From an uncultured Leptotrichia sp. (GTDB lineage: Bacteria; Fusobacteriota; Fusobacteriia; Fusobacteriales; Leptotrichiaceae): a DNA stretch of 64,000 nucleotides. The notes below the pieces were generated by a model. It had not been told where the DNA came from, did not search any database, and saw only the letters and a program-made list of their open reading frames with translations. Where the stretch lies: assembly GCA_937925095.1 (NCBI GenBank), contig CALEXX010000040.1, positions 17,708 to 81,707 of the forward strand, read 5' to 3'. The position numbers were made by a program, and so were the translations under genes. Each line of letters opens with the position of its first letter. The stretch's first letter is position 1. Shown in pieces: positions 24,708-32,386 of the stretch.

Positions 24708-25436
24708 TTACCATGCAGAATTTATTACTACTTCTTCTCCATATCCACCATTAAGTTTTTGAGGGTTAGTAGAGTTGTACGCTCTTTGTACACGGATTCC
24801 TCTGATTCCTAACTCTCTTGCAGCAAGAATATCATCATCACTGTCTCCATAGTGGATAGATACATTATGTTTTTTAATGTAGTATGATTTATCATATTTG
24901 TATCCTCCTGTAGGAGTGTCAGCAGTATATTCTACGTAAACTTCTTTAGGCAGTTCAAAGTATCTCTGTAATGTTTTAGAAAGTTTAGTAGAAGTATAGT
25001 TCTTATCTTTTGAGTGTTTAGTTCTTCCAGTTATAAAGAATACATTATCTCCTCTTTCAAGGTGCATTTTTATAAGATCTTTTGCAGATTGTTTAGGAAT
25101 TGAATGTTCATCTCCATTTTCAGCAACATAATCCCAAAACTTCTGATTGTAAAGATAACTTATTGGTCCTCTTTTATCTCCAGGAATTTGGTAGTAGTGC
25201 TGTCCATAGATGAAATATCCACTTGAATGAAGTAATGTGTCATCAATATCAAAACTTACGTTAATAGGTCCTTTTCCTTCAAGACTTTTCTTAATATCTT
25301 CCACAGATACAAAATGAATCGCTTTCTGAACTTTATCAGTTGAGTAGAACCCTTCGTGAGTATAAGGAACTTTTGGTCCTGCAGCAAATGCAGAAGTAGC
25401 TGACAAAACTGCCAGAGCTAATAATAATTTTTTCAT
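24708..25436 (-). CDS. Secreted class B acid phosphatase (AphA-like, HAD IIIB)
   Basis: Exported phosphatase of 242 residues. The signal peptide ends A-F-A-A at about residue 19. HAD motif I is F-D-I-D-D-T-L-L (about 62-69), motif II is F-I-T-G-R-T (about 118) and motif III/IV is Y-G-D-S-D-D-D-I (about 197-204). Class B enzymes are periplasmic non-specific phosphomonoesterases or phosphotransferases, releasing nucleosides and phosphate from nucleotides. AGGAGG precedes the ATG, and a TATAAT lies on the minus strand about 35 bp further upstream. The gene is transcribed toward brnQ and shares its terminator. Confidence 0.9.
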   Translation of the reverse strand: MKKLLLALAVLSATSAFAAGPKVPYTHEGFYSTDKVQKAIHFVSVEDIKKSLEGKGPINVSFDIDDTLLHSSGYFIYGQHYYQIPGDKRGPISYLYNQKFWDYVAENGDEHSIPKQSAKDLIKMHLERGDNVFFITGRTKHSKDKNYTSTKLSKTLQRYFELPKEVYVEYTADTPTGGYKYDKSYYIKKHNVSIHYGDSDDDILAARELGIRGIRVQRAYNSTNPQKLNGGYGEEVVINSAW

Positions 25437-25525
25437 TATATCCTCCTAAAATTTAAGTTACATTATATTATACCCTATTTTAAAATTTTAACATTAAAAT
25501 AGAATTATTATTTTATTGATTTTTA

Positions 25526-25554
25526 TTGTAAAAAGAAAAAATATGGGGTATAAT
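25526..25554 (+). promoter_or_regulatory. Candidate promoter of the orphan exported-protein cluster
   Basis: TTGTAA (25526-25531), 17-bp spacer, perfect TATAAT (25549-25554). It points into the gene remnant at 25625 and the genes at 25871 and beyond. Confidence 0.55.
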
Positions 25555-25624
25555 TTAGGTAAGTAAGAAATAGAAATTATTTTTATGTATATTAATTTTG
25601 ATTAGTAAAGTAATAAATCCATAG

Positions 25625-25846
25625 ATTTTTATAGAAGGTAAAATTCTTTCAGATTTTAAAAGTGAATTTGAAAGAAAGGGAGATGTAGAGGAATACAGGA
25701 CAGTAGGAATAGGAAACTCGACAAAGGAAAATGCGAAGAATATTAGTGTTTATGGAGACTATAATAAGGATGATGATATAACTGAAAATGGTTTAAGAAA
25801 AGAACATGGATTACCATTAAGAATGAGATATGTTGCTGATGAATAA
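25625..25846 (+). pseudogene. C-terminal remnant of an unknown protein
   Basis: The frame is open from just after a TAG at 25622 to the TAA at 25844 and encodes about 73 residues. There is no usable start codon or ribosome binding site. The text is rich in charged residues and ends G-L-P-L-R-M-R-Y-V-A-D-E. It reads like real coding sequence (regular codon use, no internal stop), most simply the tail of a gene whose front has been deleted. Its family is not recognised. It sits 24 bp before the next gene's ATG. Confidence 0.5.
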
Positions 25847-25870
25847 AAATTACTAGGAGGAAAAATCGAT

Positions 25871-26575
25871 ATGAAAAAGCTATTTTTATTTATGATTATT
25901 GTGTTGTTAAATATAGTATGTTTTGGAGAAAATGAAAAATTGAAGGATTTAGAGTTGTATGAATTTCGTTCAGGTGGAGTAGTAGGAGAAGGATATGGAG
26001 GAATAGATTATATACTTAATGCTAAAAATAGCAGGGAAATGCTTATGTATTTTAAATTAAATGATTATTCGAAAAATAGCGTAAGAGTTCCTTATTATGA
26101 AGGAATAAATCAAGAAAATAAAGACTTGTTATTATCAGAGTTTTTTGACAAAAAAAACTTAGATTTATATTATTCTAGAGATTTTGTTCAATTAAAAGAT
26201 GGAAGAAAATTTTTGTATGGTAAATTTATATCTGATAGTTATAGGATGAATCATTTACAGTTAGAATTATATTTTTTAGATAAAAATAACGAAGAAAAGA
26301 AAAAAGTATTTTTTAAGGAGTTCAACAAAAAAAAGGTGTATTCTATTTTAGAAAAGATAAATGAAAATAAAATTGAAGGATACTATAATCTGCCTTTCTT
26401 TAGAGAAGAAATAACATTATTTACAAGCGATAAAATAATTCATAAGAAAGTAAAATTTTCTTCCAGAAATGAAACATTGCTGTCTGAAAGTGAAAAAGAA
26501 CTGTATAATTATTTATTAGATTTATTTAAGGAAGAGATACCTGAAGAATTTTTTGAAGTAAGAAATAAGAAATAA
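25871..26575 (+). CDS. Exported protein of unknown function
   Basis: 234 residues. Residues 1-19 are a signal peptide (M-K-K-L-F-L-F then a hydrophobic run ending V-C-F-G) with probable signal peptidase I cleavage before E-N-E-K. The cysteine context does not fit a good lipobox. The mature part is charged, rich in Lys, Glu, Phe and Tyr, with alternating beta-like segments. No known motif is recognised. A truncated tandem copy follows at 26599, with near-identical N-terminus and the shared segment Y-G-G-I-D-Y-I-L-N-A-K-N-S. AGGAGG precedes the ATG. Confidence 0.75.
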   Translation: MKKLFLFMIIVLLNIVCFGENEKLKDLELYEFRSGGVVGEGYGGIDYILNAKNSREMLMYFKLNDYSKNSVRVPYYEGINQENKDLLLSEFFDKKNLDLYYSRDFVQLKDGRKFLYGKFISDSYRMNHLQLELYFLDKNNEEKKKVFFKEFNKKKVYSILEKINENKIEGYYNLPFFREEITLFTSDKIIHKKVKFSSRNETLLSESEKELYNYLLDLFKEEIPEEFFEVRNKK

Positions 26576-26598
26576 AAAAATTAAAAAGGGAAATGAGT

Positions 26599-26823
26599 AT
26601 GAAAAAATTATTTCTAGTTATAATTATATTGTTAAGCATAATATGTTTCAGAGAAAATGAAAAGTTAAACGATTTGAAACTGTATAAATTTAGTACAGGA
26701 GTAGCAGTAAGAGAAGAATACGGAGGTATAGATTATATACTTAATGCTAAAAATAGTAAGGAAATGCTTATGTATTTTAAAGTATATTCTTTAGCCTTTT
26801 CAATGTATGAAGGAGGAAACTAA
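26599..26823 (+). pseudogene. Truncated tandem paralogue of the 25871 gene
   Basis: 74 residues from ATG 26599. The first about 58 residues repeat the upstream protein: same signal peptide, E-N-E-K-L-x-D-L-x-L-Y, Y-G-G-I-D-Y-I-L-N-A-K-N-S-x-E-M-L-M-Y-F-K. The match then stops abruptly, and 13 unrelated residues lead to a TAA that overlaps the next ATG by one base. It is about a third of the length of its neighbour. Most likely a duplication that lost its 3' part; a short exported decoy protein cannot be excluded. Confidence 0.65.
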
Positions 26824-27221
26824 TGAAAGTGAAATTTTTTTATAAATTAGCTAAAATAGGTAAATTATGGCCTCCAGACTGTGATGTTATAGATGATGAA
26901 AAATATGATGTTAATTACTCACGTTATTTAGCTGGAGCTGTATGGCAAATGAGATATATCTCAGATGTAGATTATGAACTGAATGAAATAGAAAGAGTGG
27001 AGAGTGGGGAAATAGAGTGCTTTGAAACAGGAACAGAGATATTTTTCACTTCCGTATATAAAGACAGGGTAGAGTTTGAATCGGACTTCTATGACTGGCC
27101 AGACTGGAGCTGTACTTTGGATGAGTACAAAAGAGTATTGTTAGGGAAAAAGACATTTTTAATGCTACCTAAAGAAATAGAAAGTTATTTAGAAATAAAG
27201 ATAAATGACATTGAGAAATAG
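26823..27221 (+). CDS. Small acidic cytoplasmic protein, unknown function
   Basis: 132 residues without signal peptide or membrane segment, strongly acidic and rich in Tyr and Trp (for example W-P-P-D-C-D and D-W-P-D-W). The start overlaps the preceding stop (TAATG), and the end of that reading frame supplies a GGAGG site. Size, acidity and context are like those of immunity proteins of contact-dependent or polymorphic toxins, but no family is recognised and no toxin is intact here. The immunity role is conjecture. Confidence 0.7.
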   Translation: MKVKFFYKLAKIGKLWPPDCDVIDDEKYDVNYSRYLAGAVWQMRYISDVDYELNEIERVESGEIECFETGTEIFFTSVYKDRVEFESDFYDWPDWSCTLDEYKRVLLGKKTFLMLPKEIESYLEIKINDIEK

Positions 27222-27264
27222 ATGTAGAGTTAAATTCTAAAAAGATTTTTATTATTTAAACTAG

Positions 27265-27378
27265 AAAATAATTGGAGTATTCCTACTGTTTTGTCTATCA
27301 TGTGGAAATAAACAGTCAAAAGATGTATCAAGTAATTCTTCAGAAAAAGTGGAAAAGTTTGAAAAAACAATTAATTAA
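27265..27378 (+). pseudogene. Lipoprotein-like remnant without start codon
   Basis: The frame after TAG 27262 reads K-I-I-G-V-F-L-L-F-C-L-S-C-G-N-K, a typical lipoprotein signal with an L-S-C-G lipobox, then a short polar tail ending at TAA 27376. No ATG, GTG or TTG lies in frame; the expected start position holds ATA (27268). The mature part is only about 25 residues. A different overlapping frame (27272-27499) is open but has no such features. Probably the broken front of a lipoprotein gene. Confidence 0.5.
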
Positions 27379-27419
27379 GAATGTTAAGGATTATCATAAC
27401 CAGAATGGGGTGAAAAACA

Positions 27420-27779
27420 ATGATAACACTGGATTTTTACATTCAACAAATAATAGTTATTTTCCTTGTTTTAAATTTGAAAAATTATTCTTATTTTAAA
27501 TTTCGTGATATTATTCTTCTAAGTATAGATGCTATTATGGATTTAATATATACAATGGTTGCATACATAATATATGGATTTGGAATGATTATTCTAACTC
27601 TTTATAACGGGATAGGTATAGAAACAATATTCTATACTGTTATTTTTGTGTTTGGTATAGTAAAAATATTTCAAATAGTATTTATTTTTAAAAATAAGAA
27701 AATTAATAAAAAAATGATGAAAATAACTTGGACTATTGAGATAATAATATTTATTATCTGGCTTATTCTTAATCAGTAG
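27420..27779 (+). CDS. Small membrane protein, unknown function
   Basis: 119 residues with three or four hydrophobic helices (about 7-20, 32-58, 66-86, 101-117) separated by short Lys/Asn-rich loops (K-N-K-K-I-N-K-K). It is an inner-membrane protein by composition; no family is recognised. The ATG is preceded by GGGGTGA, a modest site. Extremely Ile/Phe-rich codon use. It lies between a lipoprotein remnant and an intact lipoprotein gene. Confidence 0.6.
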   Translation: MITLDFYIQQIIVIFLVLNLKNYSYFKFRDIILLSIDAIMDLIYTMVAYIIYGFGMIILTLYNGIGIETIFYTVIFVFGIVKIFQIVFIFKNKKINKKMMKITWTIEIIIFIIWLILNQ

Positions 27780-27802
27780 CAATTCAAGAGGGAAGGAATA
27801 TA

Positions 27803-28987
27803 ATGAAAAAAATATTGTTTATATTACTGATATTTTTATCCTGCAATAATACAAACAGTGATAGCAGGGGAAAAGAATATTTTTATAAAATACAGGAAAA
27901 GTATGTTAAATCAGATGGAGAGAAGGATTTTTCAGAACTGATGGATTTTTATAATGTCTATAAACAGAAGGAAATTAAGGAAGCAAAAGAAAAACTTGAA
28001 GAGTTTTATAGACAGAATAAGGATATGGATGCACTGCAATATATACTGAAAAATAGCGATATAACAGACAACAGTTATTATCTGGCAACTATTTATGAAG
28101 ATTGTGAAAATTCCAAATGTCTTGAAAGGCTGTTAAAGTTTTATAATTCTGCATATGAGCTGACAAAGGATATCGAAAGATTTTCTTCTGTCCTAGATTT
28201 CGGAAGTGAAGTTCTTGGAAAGGAAAAATATGAGTCGCTGGAAAAATTTTCAATTGATAATAACTCGTTATATGCCATAAATATTAAGAAAACAAGGGAA
28301 AATATGATTGAAGAAGAATATGAAAACCCAAAAATAAGGATAAAGAATAAGGAATATATTATCTTACAGGAAAAGGAAATAAATTTAGTAAAAGAAAATC
28401 AGAAGATAAAATTTTTTCTTATAAGCAGTACTGTTGAAGGTGGAGGGATTGAATCCTATCTGTATTTCAAAAATAAAGGAAGAGAATATCTGACAAAACT
28501 TGAAATACATACAGTAGGGTTTCCATATAATATTGAGCTGAAAGATTTGAATGGAGACGGTCAGGAAGAAATAATAATTGAAAATTTAGAAGATGGAATA
28601 TTTATGTCTTTAAATAAACTCTATGTATTTAAAGTTACTGAAAATGGTATGGAAAAAAAACTGAACACGTATGACATAGACTTAAAGAAATATTTTGATT
28701 ATAAAATGAATATCAAGAATATGGTAATTACTGTGAAGGATGACTTTGGATACAGGAAAGATACAGAGTATAAATTACCTGATAGAATAGAGACAAGATT
28801 TTTCGGAGCTTTTGATGGAGTAATACAAGGAGTAGTTAAAGATAAAATTATAATGAGAGTAATTAATTTTCAAAATTATGAAATAGTTTTTGACAAGGAT
28901 TTGAATTATAAGCTGAAAGCCATCACTTCAGAAAATAATCCACTTAACCTATCGGTTAATTATGGACTTTATGAGCAGGCAAAATAA
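27803..28987 (+). CDS. Predicted lipoprotein with repeat-like N-terminal half
   Basis: 394 residues. The signal M-K-K-I-L-F-I-L-L-I-F-L-S-C has a lipobox with cysteine at 14, so LspA-dependent lipidation is expected. Residues 30-140 are helical, with pairs like those of Sel1/TPR solenoids (A-K-E-K-L-E-E-F-Y, L-Q-Y-I-L-K-N-S). The C-terminal half is beta-rich and contains L-K-D-L-N-G-D-G-Q-E-E-I-I-I (about 248-261), the calcium-loop motif of FG-GAP/VCBS-like blades. It may bind a ligand at the cell surface or in the periplasm; the function is unknown. A terminator follows. Confidence 0.75.
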   Translation: MKKILFILLIFLSCNNTNSDSRGKEYFYKIQEKYVKSDGEKDFSELMDFYNVYKQKEIKEAKEKLEEFYRQNKDMDALQYILKNSDITDNSYYLATIYEDCENSKCLERLLKFYNSAYELTKDIERFSSVLDFGSEVLGKEKYESLEKFSIDNNSLYAINIKKTRENMIEEEYENPKIRIKNKEYIILQEKEINLVKENQKIKFFLISSTVEGGGIESYLYFKNKGREYLTKLEIHTVGFPYNIELKDLNGDGQEEIIIENLEDGIFMSLNKLYVFKVTENGMEKKLNTYDIDLKKYFDYKMNIKNMVITVKDDFGYRKDTEYKLPDRIETRFFGAFDGVIQGVVKDKIIMRVINFQNYEIVFDKDLNYKLKAITSENNPLNLSVNYGLYEQAK

Positions 28988-29033
28988 TAAAATATAATAA
29001 TTCAAATTATTTAAAGTAATCATAAATAAAAAA

Positions 29034-29076
29034 CACATCTGCCTCGAGATATATCCATTGTCAGATGTGCTTTTTT
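29034..29076. terminator. Bidirectional terminator
   Basis: Stem CACATCTG (29034-29041) with CAGATGTG (29062-29069), a 20-base loop, seven T residues after it and an A-tract before. It separates two converging units. Confidence 0.85.
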
Positions 29077-29121
29077 TCCACAATTTATATTTTTAAATTT
29101 ATTTTAAATATTTTCAGCTAA

Positions 29122-29619
29122 TTATTTTGAATCCTTTGTCAAAATTTTGTTATCATTTATAAGCTGTTCAGCAACCCATTCGGCAACTTTTCCTGTAATT
29201 TTAACACAGTGGCACTTTCTTTCAGGGCTTTTGAAATCATCCCCTCTCCATTGTCTTGTCATGACACGGCAGCAACATGAACCATACTCTTTTATGATAT
29301 GGTCATGAAGCCCTTTAGACATTTCAAACATTTTTTCCTGCATCGCTTCTCCCTGAGTTCTTCCATAAACGATTCCTAATGCCATCTGTCCTCCAGATAC
29401 AGATCCACAAAGACATCCGGCTTTTCCCATTCCTATAGGGAATCCACTTGCCATTTTAACAACTTCAGGTTGATATGGCTGTCCAAGATAGTTGTTTATA
29501 ACTGTAACAACTGACTCACTACAGAAAAAAGTTCCGTTATCGTAAAGTTCTTCAGCATCCTTTTTAATTTTTTCAACTAGTTCTTCTTTTGTGTATTGTG
29601 TTGTATCAATTTTATCCAT
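29122..29619 (-). CDS. C_GCAxxG_C_C family redox-type protein
   Basis: 165-residue soluble protein of the family named after its conserved cysteine pattern. It shows F-C-S-E-S, G-K-A-G-C-L-C-G-S-V-S-G-G (about 71-83), the Y-G-S-C-C-C-R motif and C-H-C near the C-terminus, nine cysteines in all. These are thought to bind a metal or cofactor; no reaction is established. The start at 29619 (M-D-K-I-D) follows GGAGGAG. A TTG at 29634 would place the ribosome binding site inside the gene. Confidence 0.85.
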   Translation of the reverse strand: MDKIDTTQYTKEELVEKIKKDAEELYDNGTFFCSESVVTVINNYLGQPYQPEVVKMASGFPIGMGKAGCLCGSVSGGQMALGIVYGRTQGEAMQEKMFEMSKGLHDHIIKEYGSCCCRVMTRQWRGDDFKSPERKCHCVKITGKVAEWVAEQLINDNKILTKDSK

Positions 29620-29716
29620 TGTTCTCTCCTCCAATATGATATAATTAAAAAATAATTTTTTCTCTTATAATATAGCATATAAAATAAAATTATGGAAGAA
29701 GGAAAAACAAATACAG

Positions 29717-29733
29717 TATTCAAAATTTGAATA
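29717..29733. promoter_or_regulatory. 17-bp perfect palindrome in a divergent promoter region
   Basis: TATTCAAAATTTGAATA reads the same on both strands around its central base. It lies between two divergent genes (29619 minus, 29929 plus), where a repressor operator would be expected. The rest of this 310-bp gap is AT-rich with no coding. Confidence 0.4.
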
Positions 29734-29882
29734 TACACAACAAATGTTATTGAAAAATGTGATAAGTATTGAGGAAAAGTATTATTTAAAGGATTTGAAC
29801 AAAATTAAACAATAAATTTACAGATTTATAAAAAAACTCGATAAAAGTTGTAAAATAGCGATAAATATGATACCATAGAATG

Positions 29883-29899
29883 TACAATTGGGAATTGTA
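29883..29899 (+). promoter_or_regulatory. Inverted repeat just upstream of the DUF445 gene
   Basis: TACAATT, GGG, AATTGTA: a perfect 7-bp inverted repeat 30 bp before the start codon. In RNA it forms a tight three-base-loop hairpin; in DNA it could be an operator. TTGTAA sits at about 29848, but the -10 position 17 bp further on (TACCAT) is poor. Confidence 0.35.
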
Positions 29900-29928
29900 A
29901 ATGCTATGAAAATGTTGGAGGAAAAAAA

Positions 29929-30552
29929 TTGAAAAATCTTATGATACAGTTTACAATAATGGTATCTGTGGGAACATTAATTGGATGGTTTACAAACTAT
30001 TTAGCCATAAAGCTGTTATTTAGACCTTATAAGGAAGTGAATCTGCTATTTTTCAAAATACAGGGACTTATACCAAAAAGAAGGGATGAAATAGCTGTAA
30101 ATATATCGGAAGTTGTTGAAAAGGAGCTTATATCCCTTGATGATATAGCCGAAAAGTTTCAGAACAGTGAATTTAATGAAGAAATGATTGATGAACTGCT
30201 TGATAAAATAATCGGGGAAAAACTGCAGAGAAGCATTTTAGAGAAAAATCCGCTGCTGAAAATGTTAATTAACGATTCGATGATAGAAAAAATAAAGAAG
30301 TATTTTAAAAATGCAATACTTGAAAACAAGGAAGAAATAGTCTCGGAAATAATTAAAATTGCAAAAGATAAAATAGACTTCAAGGAAATAATGCTTTCAA
30401 AAATGCAGAATTTTTCACTGGAGGAAACGGAAGAGATAATACTGAGAATTTCTAAAAATGAATTAAAGCATATAGAAATAATAGGAGGAATATTAGGCGG
30501 AGTTATTGCAGTGTTCCAGTTTTTTATAATGCTGTTTGTAAGACAAATATAA
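29929..30552 (+). CDS. DUF445 family membrane protein (YheB-like)
   Basis: 207 residues, starting at TTG after TTGGAGG. The N-terminal helix leads into the family signature G-W-F-T-N-Y-L-A-I-K-L-L-F-R-P (about 19-33). A charged helical middle and a C-terminal membrane helix (about 187-203) follow, giving an N- and C-anchored topology. The function is unknown. It is shorter than many DUF445 members (about 370-400) but like the single-repeat form. It lies 15 bp before ruvB, so the two are probably co-transcribed. Confidence 0.85.
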   Translation: MKNLMIQFTIMVSVGTLIGWFTNYLAIKLLFRPYKEVNLLFFKIQGLIPKRRDEIAVNISEVVEKELISLDDIAEKFQNSEFNEEMIDELLDKIIGEKLQRSILEKNPLLKMLINDSMIEKIKKYFKNAILENKEEIVSEIIKIAKDKIDFKEIMLSKMQNFSLEETEEIILRISKNELKHIEIIGGILGGVIAVFQFFIMLFVRQI

Positions 30553-30567
30553 AAGCGGTAGGTAGAT

Positions 30568-31614
30568 ATGATGGATGATGAAAGAATATTGGCACCAAAG
30601 GAACTTAGTGAAGACAATATTCAAAAATCTTTACGTCCAAAAACTTTTGATGAGTATATAGGACAGGAAGATTTAAAGGAAAAAATGAATATTTTTATAA
30701 AAGCTGCAAAAATGAGAAATGAGGCAATGGATCACATACTTCTTTATGGACCGCCGGGGCTTGGGAAAACCACACTTGCAGGAGTTATTGCAACAGAAAT
30801 GGGAGTGAACCTAAAAGTCACTACCGGACCTGTTCTGGAAAAGGCGGGAGATTTAGCGGCAATTTTGACGTCTCTTGAAGAAAATGATATTCTGTTTATA
30901 GATGAAATTCATAGACTTAATACATCGGTGGAAGAAATACTTTATCCGGCTATGGAAGACGGGGAACTGGATATTCTTATTGGAAAAGGACCGGCTGCAA
31001 GAAGTATAAGAATAGAACTTCCTAAGTTTACCCTGATTGGAGCTACAACAAGGGCAGGACAGCTGAGTACTCCCTTGAGGGACAGATTTGGAGTAACTCA
31101 CCGTATGGAATACTACAAGCTGGAAGAACTGAAGGAAATTATAAGAAGAGGAACAAGTATACTTAATGTAAAATACGATGAAGACGGAATAGAGGAAATT
31201 GCAAGAAGAAGCAGGGGGACTCCGAGAATAGCCAACAGGCTCTTGAAAAGGGCAAGGGATTACGCCCTTGTTACAGGAAACGGAGTTCTTAATAAGGAAA
31301 GCGTAAATGGAATACTGAAACTGCTTGGAGTGGATGAAAACGGACTTGATGAGCTTGACAGGAATATACTGAAATCAATCGTAACTGTGTATAACGGCGG
31401 ACCTGTGGGAATAGAGACATTGTCACTGCTTCTGGGTGAAGACAAGAGAACGATAGAAGAAGTTTATGAGCCTTACCTTGTAAAAATAGGCTTCATTAAG
31501 AGAACTCAGAGGGGAAGAATTGTTACAGAACATGGATACAGACATCTTGGGCTTGAAAAGGCGTTATCAGGTAAGGAAGATGTTGAAAATGACTATGAAA
31601 ATAAATTATTTTAA
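30568..31614 (+). CDS. ruvB: Holliday junction branch migration ATPase RuvB
   Basis: 348 residues, hexameric AAA+ motor acting with RuvA and RuvC on recombination intermediates. Walker A G-P-P-G-L-G-K-T-T (61-69), Walker B I-D-E-I-H (111-115), sensor/arginine-finger region T-T-R-A-G-Q-L-S-T-P-L-R-D-R-F-G and a C-terminal winged helix with R-T-x-R-G-R. ruvA and ruvC are not in this window. A second ATG one codon downstream is an equally good start. Confidence 0.97.
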   Translation: MMDDERILAPKELSEDNIQKSLRPKTFDEYIGQEDLKEKMNIFIKAAKMRNEAMDHILLYGPPGLGKTTLAGVIATEMGVNLKVTTGPVLEKAGDLAAILTSLEENDILFIDEIHRLNTSVEEILYPAMEDGELDILIGKGPAARSIRIELPKFTLIGATTRAGQLSTPLRDRFGVTHRMEYYKLEELKEIIRRGTSILNVKYDEDGIEEIARRSRGTPRIANRLLKRARDYALVTGNGVLNKESVNGILKLLGVDENGLDELDRNILKSIVTVYNGGPVGIETLSLLLGEDKRTIEEVYEPYLVKIGFIKRTQRGRIVTEHGYRHLGLEKALSGKEDVENDYENKLF

Positions 31615-31678
31615 GGAGCCTTTCCTAATTGGAAAGCAGAATATATTCAAAGTATAATAAATGTTGAGGTGTATTTAA

Positions 31679-32386
31679 TTGTTGACAGTCATAGCAGATA
31701 AGAAGAATATTAATGGAAATGAAATTCTCATAAATGACAGGGGAGACTGCAACCACATACAGAATGTCTACCGTTTAAATGTGGGGGACAGTTTAAGGGT
31801 TATTGATGGTGAATATGAATATGCCACTGAAATTACCAGCATGGGAAAAAAAGAAATAAAATTAAAAATAATAGAGAAAAAAACTGATAATTATTCGCTG
31901 AATATTAATATAGATGTTGCACTCGGAATATTGAAAAATGACAAGATGAATCTGGCAATTCAGAAACTTACAGAAATTGGAATAAATAAAATAATACCTT
32001 TAAAAACTGAGAGGGTTGTTGTAAAGATTAATGAAAAAAAAGAAAAATGGGAAACAGTGGTAAGGGAATCTCTTAAGCAGTGTAAAGGTGTAAAGTTTAC
32101 AGAGATAGATAAAGTGACAGGGCTACAAAGCATAAACTATGAATTATATGATAAAATCATATATGCTTATGAGAATAGCTGTGAATCGGAAATTTTATTT
32201 AATTTAATTGATAATAAGGATAAAAATATTTTATATATTGTTGGGCCTGAAGGGGGCATAACTGAAGAGGAGGTTATGTTTCTGAAAAGTAAGGGCGGAA
32301 TTGAAATAAGTCTTGGAAAGAGAATATTGAGGGCAGAAACAGCGGCAATTGTCATAGGAGGTATACTGGCAAATGTCTATAAGTAA
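31679..32386 (+). CDS. rsmE: 16S rRNA (uracil-1498-N3)-methyltransferase
   Basis: 235 residues, SPOUT (trefoil-knot) methyltransferase. An N-terminal PUA-like domain is followed by the knot with Y-I-V-G-P-E-G-G-I-T-E-E-E and L-G-K-R-I-L-R-A-E-T-A-A (about 182-226), both diagnostic. The start is a TTG (31679, or the next TTG at 31682) with weak GAGGTG upstream. It overlaps the next gene by 14 bp, indicating coupling. Confidence 0.93.
   Translation: MLTVIADKKNINGNEILINDRGDCNHIQNVYRLNVGDSLRVIDGEYEYATEITSMGKKEIKLKIIEKKTDNYSLNINIDVALGILKNDKMNLAIQKLTEIGINKIIPLKTERVVVKINEKKEKWETVVRESLKQCKGVKFTEIDKVTGLQSINYELYDKIIYAYENSCESEILFNLIDNKDKNILYIVGPEGGITEEEVMFLKSKGGIEISLGKRILRAETAAIVIGGILANVYK

Noticed and set aside
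27272..27499. 75-codon plus-strand frame
   Set aside because: A different frame here encodes a lipoprotein signal with lipobox; the 75-codon frame has no recognisable features and no ribosome binding site.
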